Notes under the pieces: model-generated
Told to the model about the DNA's origin: nothing
Seen by the model: the letters and a program-made list of their open reading frames with translations, nothing else
The model's database searches: none
Translations under genes and position numbers: made by a program
Shown: in pieces, positions 1 to 8,172 of the stretch
Position numbering within the stretch: position 1 is the first letter of the stretch
Layout of the letters: each line of letters begins with the position of its first letter
NCBI RefSeq assembly: GCF_019924045.1
Contig: NZ_JAHXBN010000027.1
Coordinates: forward strand, 62,001 to 126,000
Reading direction: 5' to 3'
DNA: 64,000 bases
Origin: Dyadobacter fermentans
GTDB lineage: Bacteria > Bacteroidota > Bacteroidia > Cytophagales > Spirosomataceae

Positions 1-867
1 GCAACCGCGCTCGCGACCATGCAATGCAGCCGCGACGGTACCCGCCAAACGGCGATCGCCTACCCCACGCCCCTGCCCGACACTACCGCGCTTCCGTTCC
101 TGCCCGGTATCGTCAGCAGCGATTCGCTGGATTTCAACTCGGCCTTTTCACCGGATGGCAAGTCCTTCTATTTTGCAAGATCGGGCAAAGGTAAATGGAT
201 GATTTATGTAACGGAGTTCGCAGCAGGTTCTTGGAGTAAACCACAGCTGGCTGCTTTCAACGAACCAGGCTACTCGCAAGCGGACCCATTCATCACTGCT
301 GACGGAACACTGTACTACATTTCAAACCGGCCTAAAACTGCCGGAGACAGCGCTTCCGACTATGATATATGGCGCATTCACCCCCGGCCCGATGGCTCGT
401 GGACGTCGCCCGAAAATGTTGAAGCCGTGAATTCCGACAGCACCGAATACTACGTGTCGCTTGCCGCCAATGGTAACCTGTACTTTGCGTCCAACCGGCA
501 GGGATCGGCAGGATCGCACGATATTTACGTAAGCCGGTTTGTCGACGGCTATCACACTAAGCCCGAAAATCTCGGACCAGCCATTAATTCGGAACAAATG
601 GAGCACGATCCAATGATCGCGCCGGATGAGCGCTACCTGCTATTCACCTCAGTCGACCGCAAGGATTCTCGCGGAAGCGGCGATCTCTATTATTCGTGGC
701 GCAATGCAGATGGTACCTGGGTGCCGGCCAAAAACATGGGTGCCCGGTTCAATACCGATAGCTATGAATATTGCTCCTACCTCACACCCGACGGTAAATA
801 CCTGTTTTACAGCTCCGCTTTCGATGTAAAATGGATTAGCAAAAAATATCTTCCCCGGACACCGTAA
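1..867 (+). CDS. PD40/WD40-like beta-propeller protein, 5' end cut by window edge
   Basis: The reading frame is open to base 1 and continues in frame through the ATG at 19, so the gene almost certainly starts outside the window. The residues before and around that ATG (A-T-A-L-A-T-M-Q-C) look like the end of a signal peptide with a loose lipobox Cys. The body carries repeated PD40 blades: SPDGKSFYFA, DGTLYYISNRP, NGNLYFASNRQG, DERYLLFTS and PDGKYLFYSS. This repeat type occurs in TolB-like and OmpA-associated surface proteins of Bacteroidota and usually mediates protein binding. No catalytic motif is visible, so a specific function is not assigned. It is likely a periplasmic or outer-membrane lipoprotein and converges with the metallophosphoesterase gene. 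Confidence 0.75.
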   Translation, partial: ATALATMQCSRDGTRQTAIAYPTPLPDTTALPFLPGIVSSDSLDFNSAFSPDGKSFYFARSGKGKWMIYVTEFAAGSWSKPQLAAFNEPGYSQADPFITADGTLYYISNRPKTAGDSASDYDIWRIHPRPDGSWTSPENVEAVNSDSTEYYVSLAANGNLYFASNRQGSAGSHDIYVSRFVDGYHTKPENLGPAINSEQMEHDPMIAPDERYLLFTSVDRKDSRGSGDLYYSWRNADGTWVPAKNMGARFNTDSYEYCSYLTPDGKYLFYSSAFDVKWISKKYLPRTP

Positions 868-869
868 AC

Positions 870-906
870 GCTGGCGTGCCTGACAAATAGCATCGGACAC
901 GCCAGC
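870..906. terminator. Bidirectional hairpin between convergent genes
   Basis: GCTGGCGTG at 870-878 is perfectly complementary to CACGCCAGC at 898-906, with a 19-nt loop. It lies between the stops of two convergent genes and is followed on the plus strand by a T-rich run near 913-921. A shared terminator is inferred. Confidence 0.5.
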
Positions 907-912
907 CAACTG

Positions 913-3900
913 TTATTTTTTGATCACCTTATAATGCCGCACCTCGCCTTTGTGCTGGCTGGAAAGAATGAAAATGCCCGAAGGAAGTCCCGAAATATCC
1001 AGCTCCTTCAAAGTACCCGGCGTGGACACGTAACGCCGCACGATGCCTTTCGAGTCCGTGATCCGCAAGGTTTCATATTCAAGCGGCTTGTCGAACATAA
1101 TCCGATCCTGGTCAACCGGATTGGGATAGATCACCCGTTCAGGCTCCTGATTGCGAAGTTCCGCCAGAGGAGCCACGCGCGCCGGCACGGTCAGGATGTC
1201 TGGGCTTAATGTAATATCCATATCGAAATACAAATCCGAGCTCGTTGCGCTGGTCTGGTGCACCTCCACCGCAATGGTATTTTCCCCCAGTCTGAAATAG
1301 CTTCCATCGTTCGGCACCACGATTGTTTGCCAGGTGTATTCCGGAGAAGCATTGGTCGCGAAAGTCGAAAAGGTAGCCGTAGCCGGGTTTATATTCGGGT
1401 CACCCGGAGTCAGCGCTTTGCCATTGATGTAAATCACCACCCCATCGTCTCTCTTGTAGTTGATAATGATCGACTTTTGGTAGGCCATATTTTGCGAACT
1501 CATCCGAAAGGAGTTCCGGAAATAGGAAGTAGTCCAGCGGGTTGCGCACGGAGCCGCAAGGCAGCCTTCACGGAAATAGGAAGCACGTCCGCGGGCCTCG
1601 TAACAATCCAGTTCGGCCTGACAGGCCGGAATGAGCGTTTTTTCCCCGTCTTCCCGATTCGGCGAATAACCGAAAGGTGCCGGGCCGGTCGGCCAGTTTG
1701 TCCCGTCGTCGTAATTGGGCGGATCTTCTGCATTGAGCTCGTCGGGATCCTGCCCGCCTTTCCAGTTAAATATACCATTGTCGGGAGGCACCATTCCCCT
1801 GGCAAAATAGCGCCAGCTGCTGCCTGCGTGCAATACCACGGTAGTACCGCGGGGATTCTGGTTGTACACCTGGCCTCCTATGCCACCGCCGCCATTCAAT
1901 CGCCCTACCACAAATTCGCCGGAATAGAAAGGATAGGATTTCGTAGGATAAAAAAATACCTCCGGCTGATTGAACCCATACCGCCATTTGTATTCAAGCG
2001 GCGTGGGCTGCTGATCGGTAATGTTCGACTGCTTTACGTCATACAGCCAGATGCCATCTTTATTGAAATCCGACGCCGCCTTGATGGTGTTGTGCACGCC
2101 CGTCGTAGGGTCCAGACTATAAGTCGTTGTCAAACTGTTTATTTTAAAGAAACGCAGGCTGAAATGCCCTATCTGTTCGTAAGCGCCATCGTTGTAACGC
2201 AGCGAGATAAGGTCCGCATCCTTATAATAGTGCCGTACTGTCACCTGCTGCTTTCCGGTGAGCTCGGGATTAGGCTTAATGGACCAATACCGGTTCATGA
2301 CCCGCCAGTTGGAGCTGAACGACCGCGGCCTGTCCGACCGTACGTAGTTGGTACCGGGCCCCAGCGCCCCTACTTCCGTCCTTCCGGGCGCTCCGCCCAG
2401 TTTTACTTCAAAGGGAGCTACGCCCGCTTTCCCGATACTCAGGTCGTGCTTGTTGATCGACAACAGCAGGTTGCCTTTATTGTCGACGTAATGCGTGAAA
2501 TTATCACCTCCCGGCTGTGCATCCGCGCATTCGCATATGGCCGTGCGTACAGTGTTGTCGGTTTCCGGAACGGTGAAGCCGTCGAGATCTTTAAAAATCG
2601 TGAACTGGTCGACCACCTGTTTGTTGGCGCTGATATACTTGGCTGTCAACCGCTTGTTCTCCACCTCAATATACATCGACCCGCCCGACAACAATGCAGA
2701 GGCAGCCATAAGCCGGTTAACCAGGCCGGGATTTTTGACATTGCTGCTATATTCCTTTTCCCCCTTTCGCCCCCCAGCCCCGTTCACGACATACACGATC
2801 CCCTCATTTTTCGCGGCCGCACTGTTTTTGTAATAAAAGCAGGAGTTAGGCGTCCCGTCATAGCGGGCATTGTCCTGTGCATTACTGGTCAGCACGGGAT
2901 TGTGGGTATTGCTTACAAAATCGGCCGAAGCGGTCTTAAGTCCGCGCATCAAACGGGAGCGTTCATAACCGTGGCTATGCCCGGTCACGAGCAGGTCTAC
3001 TTTATAGTCGTCCAGAATAGGCACAAGATTCTGCCGGATATACATCAATTCAGGCTCGTCGTCCGAATTATGTGAACCACCCGTGTACGGTGGCATATGC
3101 GTAAATACGATCACCCAGTTGATATCCGGATTGGCATTCGCTTTGGCAAGATCCCTCCTAAGCCACTGTGCCTGAACGCTGGCGGGCGCCAGAATCGACG
3201 ACTTGTCATCACCTTCTTTTTCAAATCCAAAAGAATCCAGGCTGATGAAGTGGATGTTGGCATAATCAAATGAATAATAGGCCTCGGTAAAGGACGGCTC
3301 CCCGCCTCCTTCCCCGTTTGTAAAATTGTTGACAACACTATAATAATGGATTTTCTTATCTAACCTTCTCGCTTTAAGGTCATCTTCGGTCTTCGTGCTG
3401 TCGTAATAATCGTGATTACCCGGCGTAGCGAAGAATGGCGTCTGCCGGAACATAAAATCGTACCGCAACCTGCGCCGGTCGAAAACATGGTCCTGGTATT
3501 GGTCCTTTGTTCCCTGCTCATAAGCATTATCGCCCAGCCAGAGCCAAAGGTCCATCGGGCCCGTTTTGTTCACTGTCATATAGTCCTTCCACGAATTGAT
3601 CACGCTATCCTGACGGCTGGCCGTATCAGGTTGGGAAGGTGTATAGCCAAAATCGCCCAGTACCCACATTTTCACTTTCTTTTTAACACCCGGCAAGGGG
3701 GGCGTCCTGAAAAAGTTATCGGGTGTTTTTTCCAGCTCCTCGGGGAATGCCGGAGGTATCCAGCTGCCGATATAGTACCGGTACTGCTGGTCGGGTTTCA
3801 GGCCCGTGAGCGTGATGATGTGATCAGTGGTCGCCGCCGGCTCCTCCGCGATGGGCGACCCATTCCCGAGCAATTCATACTCCGGTTCCGATGAATAAAC

Positions 3901-4092
3901 GACCCGCCCGATATTCTTGATATCGGTCTGCCAGCGGATGGTTATGGAAGCAGTTGAAGCAAACTCATTTAGCTTTTTTGAATACGCCATTTGCAGATAC
4001 GGGCCGCGTGTTATTTTGGGTGTCTGAGCGAAACAGGTCGAAAATAACAGGAGGCAAAATGAGAGCACAGATAGAGTCGGTCTCATAAGCAT
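913..4092 (-). CDS. Secreted purple-acid-phosphatase-like metallophosphoesterase with T9SS sorting domain
   Basis: Residues 1-22 form a signal peptide ending F-A-Q. Residues about 27-130 look like the fibronectin-like N-domain of purple acid phosphatases. The metallophosphoesterase core then shows all metal-binding motifs: GDFGY (146-150), GDNAY (187-191), GNHD (225-228), THMPPY (331-336) and GHSHGYER (371-378). A beta-rich middle region and a jelly-roll-like segment (DGVVIYINGKAL, later NTIAVEVHQ) follow. The last ~75 residues, with YPNPV and a final beta-strand pattern ending KVIKK, match a type A C-terminal signal for type IX secretion. The protein is therefore probably exported to the surface or medium, hydrolysing phosphate esters. 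At 1059 aa it is much longer than a minimal phosphatase. Substrate is unknown. Confidence 0.85.
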   Translation of the reverse strand: MLMRPTLSVLSFCLLLFSTCFAQTPKITRGPYLQMAYSKKLNEFASTASITIRWQTDIKNIGRVVYSSEPEYELLGNGSPIAEEPAATTDHIITLTGLKPDQQYRYYIGSWIPPAFPEELEKTPDNFFRTPPLPGVKKKVKMWVLGDFGYTPSQPDTASRQDSVINSWKDYMTVNKTGPMDLWLWLGDNAYEQGTKDQYQDHVFDRRRLRYDFMFRQTPFFATPGNHDYYDSTKTEDDLKARRLDKKIHYYSVVNNFTNGEGGGEPSFTEAYYSFDYANIHFISLDSFGFEKEGDDKSSILAPASVQAQWLRRDLAKANANPDINWVIVFTHMPPYTGGSHNSDDEPELMYIRQNLVPILDDYKVDLLVTGHSHGYERSRLMRGLKTASADFVSNTHNPVLTSNAQDNARYDGTPNSCFYYKNSAAAKNEGIVYVVNGAGGRKGEKEYSSNVKNPGLVNRLMAASALLSGGSMYIEVENKRLTAKYISANKQVVDQFTIFKDLDGFTVPETDNTVRTAICECADAQPGGDNFTHYVDNKGNLLLSINKHDLSIGKAGVAPFEVKLGGAPGRTEVGALGPGTNYVRSDRPRSFSSNWRVMNRYWSIKPNPELTGKQQVTVRHYYKDADLISLRYNDGAYEQIGHFSLRFFKINSLTTTYSLDPTTGVHNTIKAASDFNKDGIWLYDVKQSNITDQQPTPLEYKWRYGFNQPEVFFYPTKSYPFYSGEFVVGRLNGGGGIGGQVYNQNPRGTTVVLHAGSSWRYFARGMVPPDNGIFNWKGGQDPDELNAEDPPNYDDGTNWPTGPAPFGYSPNREDGEKTLIPACQAELDCYEARGRASYFREGCLAAPCATRWTTSYFRNSFRMSSQNMAYQKSIIINYKRDDGVVIYINGKALTPGDPNINPATATFSTFATNASPEYTWQTIVVPNDGSYFRLGENTIAVEVHQTSATSSDLYFDMDITLSPDILTVPARVAPLAELRNQEPERVIYPNPVDQDRIMFDKPLEYETLRITDSKGIVRRYVSTPGTLKELDISGLPSGIFILSSQHKGEVRHYKVIKK

Positions 4093-4353
4093 CAGGATTT
4101 AAAGATGGAAGAAGAGGGACTTGTATGCACAAATAATTGTATAGAAAAATTGCTATTTATTCTTTATATATCCAAATTAAATTCAATATATTTACCCATA
4201 TGAAACCCTAATTATCAGACAGTTACATCTGTTTGCAGTATAGCCTCTATCTGTACTCGCCTCCCGTTTTCACGCGGGAGTGTGAGGTGGTAAATTCTGG
4301 TGTTTACCAACGTGTTTCGAAACGTTTGCCCGTCCCCTTCCTACCTCGGAATC

Positions 4354-4929
4354 ATGATGAAAACAATGCCCCTCTCCGGCAAAACCTGCCTTTGGATACT
4401 CTTGCTGATCGCATCAATAATAGCTTGTAAAGGACCCGACGGCGACACCGGCCCGGCTGGTCCCCAGGGACCGCAGGGAACGCCCGGTCAAAATGGCGCA
4501 CCAGGCCCCGCCGGACCGGCCGGAGCAGCCAATCTCATCGTCTCGCCGTGGATCAAAGTACCTAACACAGCCTGGCAGCGCGAGGATTCAACGTATTTCA
4601 TGGTGACCCACGCCGACAACAACATTACCCAGGCTGTCCTCGACAGCGCCCTGGTTATGGCCTATTACCGTAATGAAGGCCGGCCAAGTGTAGTGTTTTC
4701 GCTGCCTTCTGCCAATGAAGAGCTGACATTGGGCTTTTTTATGCAGGTACAAAACCAGGCTGGGGCAATCAACTTCGATGTAACCTATTTCAAGCCCAGG
4801 CTCACCCCTATCGATTTCGACCTCGAATTCCGCTGGATCATCATACCGGCCAACAAACGGGGACGTCTCCACACCACCGACCTTAAAGATTACGCGCTCG
4901 CCAAACAGCAACTGGGCCTGACTGACTAG
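4354..4929 (+). CDS. Collagen-like repeat lipoprotein
   Basis: The frame is open from 4300, but I chose the ATG at 4354 (an adjacent ATG at 4357 is equally possible) because it gives a compact signal peptide followed by lipobox I-I-A-C. Immediately after the Cys come eleven uninterrupted G-X-Y triplets (GPD GDT GPA GPQ GPQ GTP GQN GAP GPA GPA GAA), a collagen-like stalk. The remaining ~140 residues are a globular domain with no motif I recognise, related in type to the domains that follow collagen stalks in other Bacteroidota lipoproteins. A trimeric surface or periplasmic lipoprotein is inferred. It is a single-gene unit ending in a hairpin shared with the convergent neighbour. Confidence 0.75.
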   Translation: MMKTMPLSGKTCLWILLLIASIIACKGPDGDTGPAGPQGPQGTPGQNGAPGPAGPAGAANLIVSPWIKVPNTAWQREDSTYFMVTHADNNITQAVLDSALVMAYYRNEGRPSVVFSLPSANEELTLGFFMQVQNQAGAINFDVTYFKPRLTPIDFDLEFRWIIIPANKRGRLHTTDLKDYALAKQQLGLTD

Positions 4930-4978
4930 CCAGGCCCGGTTACGTGCGGATACCATTATACGTGGTCAACGTTCATTT

Positions 4979-5010
4979 GCGTACAAGTCATGTCGGAATG
5001 ACCTGTACGT
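4979..5010. terminator. Strong hairpin between convergent genes
   Basis: The arms GCGTACAAGTCAT (4979-4991) and ATGACCTGTACGT (4998-5010) pair over 13 positions with one A/C mismatch and a terminal G/T wobble, with a 6-nt loop. The hairpin sits 49 nt after the collagen-like gene and 3 nt after the stop of the minus-strand gene, as expected for a shared terminator. Confidence 0.55.
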
Positions 5011-5013
5011 AAA

Positions 5014-5409
5014 TTAACGTCTTCTGGGATGATCGAGCGAATACTGCAATATTACCTTTTCCGGGTCGATCTTCGAGTACACAATCGGTACACTATCGCC
5101 AATAAATGTATTGTCAAAAAATTCGTTCGTAACGCTCGGCTTAAACGTTAATTTACGATCGTTTACAATGTACTCGATCGTAAATCCCTTGCCCTTGTAT
5201 GACGTTTCACCGATTACGACCCCCATTGACCTGACGGGGTTTTGCAAGATAAACGCTCTTTCTTCCTCGAAGTCCCTTTCGATGTACCGGATGATTCCAT
5301 AGATGGCACACCATATAACCACAGTACCCACAAAAACCAGCGCCAATTTTTCAATGACTACTCGCGATTTTGTTTTTTGACCTGCCTTGTACTGCATCTG
5401 TGACCTCAT
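5014..5409 (-). CDS. Hypothetical single-pass membrane protein
   Basis: A basic N-terminus (residues 1-20) is followed by one clear transmembrane helix at about 22-43 (LALVFVGTVVIWCAIYGIIR). A ~85-residue soluble domain then has alternating beta strands, with G-V-V-I-G-E and F-I-G-D-S-V-P-I-V-Y segments. The latter resembles the strand pattern of DUF3592-like membrane-anchored domains, but the match is weak. No catalytic residues are recognisable. It is monocistronic and converges with the collagen-like lipoprotein gene. Function unknown. Confidence 0.6.
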   Translation of the reverse strand: MRSQMQYKAGQKTKSRVVIEKLALVFVGTVVIWCAIYGIIRYIERDFEEERAFILQNPVRSMGVVIGETSYKGKGFTIEYIVNDRKLTFKPSVTNEFFDNTFIGDSVPIVYSKIDPEKVILQYSLDHPRRR

Positions 5410-5498
5410 GGATCAAAATTAGGTCAAGAAACTGGTATTCCGCAATGCCGCCCCGAATCATCAACAATGGTGAGGTATTTTGATAACCTGTGAAGCAA

Positions 5499-6098
5499 TT
5501 ACACGCTCTCTCCGGGTAGTGCCCCTGCCGGGCGGTAAGTATTGATAATCATGCCGGTCGAGGTAACTTTCGTATCGACCAGCGAAAGGCCGCCCGCTGG
5601 AATGCCGTTTTCGAACAAACGCTTTCCGCCCCCGAGTACAACGGGCGCGATCCATAGCCGGTGTTCATCGATCAGCCCGGCCGAAATCAGCGTTTGCAAA
5701 AGGTTGCTACTGCCCCAGATATGGATTTCCGGGCCTTCCGATGCCCGCAAGCGCCCTACTTCCTCTACGACATCCCGCAGGATCTGCGCATTGTTCCAGT
5801 CGAGGTGGTCGAGGGTGCGTGTGGCAATGTACTTCTTTGCCTTATTGAATGCCTTGCCGATCGGGTCATCGTCGTGCAGGGGCCAGTAGGACGCAAAAAT
5901 ATCGTAGGTACGGCGGCCCAGCAGCATTTCAAATTCCCCCGAGATGATTTCGCTGATGGTTTCATGCAGCATATCGTCCCCGTAATGCATGAACCAGCCT
6001 CCGTGTTTGAAATCGCTGCTGGGGTCTTCTTCGGGGCCGCCGGGTGCCTGCATCACACCGTCGATTGAAAGTTGGGTAATGGCGATGATCTTTCCCAT
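5499..6098 (-). CDS. Dihydrofolate reductase-fold (RibD C-terminal-like) protein
   Basis: The frame is open from 6224, but the conserved domain begins at MGKIIAITQLSIDGVMQAPG, so the start is placed at 6098 (199 aa). The core has the DHFR/RibD C-terminal pattern: an opening beta strand plus SIDGVM, LGRRTYDIFASYWP, KKYIATRTL, an E-I-H-I-W-G-S-S-N-L-L nucleotide-binding turn, and a late G-G-G-K-R-L-F. Proteins of this small family (often annotated YyaP/YwjB-like) are NADPH-binding reductases of unknown substrate and are not the essential folate enzyme. It lies downstream of the AraC regulator on the same strand, separated by a GC-rich tandem repeat. Confidence 0.8.
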   Translation of the reverse strand: MGKIIAITQLSIDGVMQAPGGPEEDPSSDFKHGGWFMHYGDDMLHETISEIISGEFEMLLGRRTYDIFASYWPLHDDDPIGKAFNKAKKYIATRTLDHLDWNNAQILRDVVEEVGRLRASEGPEIHIWGSSNLLQTLISAGLIDEHRLWIAPVVLGGGKRLFENGIPAGGLSLVDTKVTSTGMIINTYRPAGALPGESV

Positions 6099-6193
6099 GT
6101 CGTTTTGTGTTTTCAGTTGAATTGTGATACAACAAAGGTACATGGTCATTCTCTGTGAATGCGGGTGCAAACTTGCCAAAAGAAGGGGCTGAT

Positions 6194-6235
6194 CACGCCT
6201 GGCCAGCCGCGCCTGGCCGGCCACGCCCGGCCGGC
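6194..6235. repeat. Three tandem copies of a 14-bp GC-rich unit
   Basis: Units CACGCCTGGCCAGC (6194-6207), CGCGCCTGGCCGGC (6208-6221) and CACGCCCGGCCGGC (6222-6235) are directly adjacent and differ at one to three positions. They lie in the spacer between the AraC and DHFR-fold genes. Each contains a GGCC core, so the array can fold on itself. Confidence 0.8.
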
Positions 6236-6244
6236 ATCAATATG

Positions 6245-7057
6245 CTATGCAGACCATTCGGTAGGCGCCTTCCCGAATTTTTTCTTGAAGGAATGGGAGA
6301 AATGGGAAAGGCTTTCAAATCCTAGGTCGAGGTAGATGGCAGAGGGCTTCCTGCCCTTGGTTTCGATCAGGTACCGGGCCTCGGCGAGCCTCCTTTCTTG
6401 CAGCCAATGCCGCGGCGCCATGCCGAATATCCGTTGAAAGTCGCGCTTAAAGCCCGCCAGGCTCCTTCCGGTAAGCCTGGCAAACTTTTCTACCGGAACA
6501 TTATAGTGAAAATTACTGAGCATGAATTTTTCCAGGTCCATTTTGTAAGGCTCCGAAAAATCGAACAGCAGCTCTTCCAGCTCCGGCATGGCGTGCATCA
6601 GCAAATGCACCGCTTCTTTCACTTTAAGCATACCGAGCTTCTCCGTTACCGCTTCATGCGGATTGCGGATATACGGCATCACCGATTCAAAGAACGCCCG
6701 CAGGAATTCATTCACCGGAACGAGCACATTGGGCGGGCCGGAATATTTATGCCCGGTTTCTACCTGCTCTTCCAGTGCGATCGTCCGCAGCAGGTCCTCG
6801 TGCAGGCATATCACCACCGTTTGATAGTCCTCACCTTCGAGGGGCGTTTTGGTAATTTCCCCGAGCTGGTTCTTCTGTACCAGCAGCATTTCACCGGCGC
6901 CCATCGAGATTTTCTGTGTGGCCGTTTCCAGAGAGAAACGGCCCGAGACCTGTAATATCAGCGTATTATGTTCCATAAAAGCGACTTTATCCTTTCTCTG
7001 CTTGGAGAAATAGGAATAGAAGATCACTCCGGGAATTATTTCAGTTGGATTCGTCAC
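6245..7057 (-). CDS. AraC family transcriptional regulator
   Basis: The open frame reaches 7270 but there overlaps the aldo/keto reductase gene. The domain similarity starts at V-T-N-P-T-E-I-I-P-G, so a GTG start at 7057 (270 aa) is preferred. Residues about 25-110 resemble the small beta-barrel effector domain of AraC regulators. The last ~100 residues contain the double helix-turn-helix: VPVEKFARLTGRSLAGFKRD, then the C-terminal signature LGFESLSHFSHSFKKKFGKAP. It probably controls the adjacent aldo/keto reductase and DHFR-fold genes; this is inferred only from position. A T-A-T-C-T-T-T-A element lies only a few bases before the GTG, so the transcript may have almost no leader. Confidence 0.8.
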   Translation of the reverse strand: MTNPTEIIPGVIFYSYFSKQRKDKVAFMEHNTLILQVSGRFSLETATQKISMGAGEMLLVQKNQLGEITKTPLEGEDYQTVVICLHEDLLRTIALEEQVETGHKYSGPPNVLVPVNEFLRAFFESVMPYIRNPHEAVTEKLGMLKVKEAVHLLMHAMPELEELLFDFSEPYKMDLEKFMLSNFHYNVPVEKFARLTGRSLAGFKRDFQRIFGMAPRHWLQERRLAEARYLIETKGRKPSAIYLDLGFESLSHFSHSFKKKFGKAPTEWSA

Positions 7058-7095
7058 AGGGTAAAGATATAAAAAGCGGGCGCTGAAAGTACCGG

Positions 7096-8067
7096 CTAGC
7101 GTTGCAAATAAGTCCCGCCCGCAATCGCTCCCGGAGCAAAATGCGTATCGAGCACCTCCATTTCCGCAGGTGTAAATGTAATGCCCATCGCCTCCATATT
7201 CTCGGGCAGTCGTGCTCTCCGGCTCATGCTCACCAGTGGCATGATATGCTCGCCCTGCGCATTCACCCACGCGATCGCAAGCTGCGCGGGCGTATACCCT
7301 TTTTCGGTCGCCATCTGCTTTAATACCTCCACGGTAGCCAGGTTTTTGATCAGGTTATCTCCCTGGAAACGTGAAAAATGAGTTTGGTAACTACCTGCCG
7401 GAAGCGGGGCTTTCAGCTCGCCCGTCAGGAGCCCTTCGGCGGTATTGGCAAAAGTTACCACGCCAATGCCCAGTTCCCTGGCTGTCGGCAGCAGATCGCC
7501 TTCTATCTGCCGGTCGGCGAGCGAATAGCCTATTTCCAACGCGGTTACCGGGTGGATGCTGTGTGCCTCACGCAATTGGGCCGCGGTAATTTCGGAAACG
7601 CCCAGGTGACGGACTTTGCCTTCGGCAATCAGGTCGGCAACGGTACCGATCACGTCTTCCACCGGAACACTGCCATCGAGGCGGCATGGTTGGTACAGAT
7701 CGATGGTATCTATCCCCAAACGTACCAGCGAATAGTTGATGAAATTTTTGATGGCTATCGGGCGGAGATCCAGTCCCAGCCATTGATTATTGTAAAAAAC
7801 AGCCCCGAACTTAACACTGATAAAAGCGTCGTCACGGCGGCCCCGGATCGCCTTGCCTACCAGTAATTCGTTGTGTCCGGCGCCGTAAAAATCCCCGGTA
7901 TTGAGGAAGTTAATACCATTGTCAAGCGCCGCCTGAATGGTAGCAATGCTTTCGGATTCGTCGTTAGCCTGGCTTCCCCAGACGGGCGACATGCGCATAC
8001 AGCCTAATCCGAGTTTGGAAACAAGCGGGCCGTTCTGGCCCAGGTTCATTCTGGTTATCGTGGTCAT
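7096..8067 (-). CDS. Aldo/keto reductase with altered catalytic residues
   Basis: This 323-aa TIM-barrel protein has the AKR layout: GLGCMRMS near residue 20, FLNTGDFYGAGHNE at 54-67, F-I-S-V-K (Lys86) and I-D-L-Y-Q-P-C-R-L-D at 122-131. The C-terminal cofactor-binding part is also AKR-like. Tyr61 and Lys86 of the usual Asp-Tyr-Lys-His tetrad are present. The Asp position is Asn56 and the His position is Cys128. From memory, a Bacteroidota/Proteobacteria subfamily shares the NTGDFYG form, so this may be a family trait and not decay. It is expected to bind NADP(H). The AraC gene follows on the same strand. Confidence 0.85.
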   Translation of the reverse strand: MTTITRMNLGQNGPLVSKLGLGCMRMSPVWGSQANDESESIATIQAALDNGINFLNTGDFYGAGHNELLVGKAIRGRRDDAFISVKFGAVFYNNQWLGLDLRPIAIKNFINYSLVRLGIDTIDLYQPCRLDGSVPVEDVIGTVADLIAEGKVRHLGVSEITAAQLREAHSIHPVTALEIGYSLADRQIEGDLLPTARELGIGVVTFANTAEGLLTGELKAPLPAGSYQTHFSRFQGDNLIKNLATVEVLKQMATEKGYTPAQLAIAWVNAQGEHIMPLVSMSRRARLPENMEAMGITFTPAEMEVLDTHFAPGAIAGGTYLQR

Positions 8068-8172
8068 CTTTTTTTGTTGATTTTAACAATACAAAGATGA
8101 CCCATTGCCGCTCCCGGCCGATTTCCTCCACGGCTCAAATTACTTGCTTGTACGGATCAGCCGGCGCGCTGC

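Noticed and set aside
1258..3075. 605-codon open frame on the plus strand
   Set aside because: It lies antisense to the metallophosphoesterase gene, which has clear motifs throughout; the antisense frame has no recognisable domain.
7058..7270. N-terminal extension of the AraC regulator
   Set aside because: The extra 71 codons overlap the aldo/keto reductase gene and have no similarity to the AraC family; a GTG start at 7057 is preferred.
7096..8067. Aldo/keto reductase as a pseudogene because of changed active-site residues
   Set aside because: The gene is full length without disruption and the changed motif appears, from memory, in other members of the subfamily.
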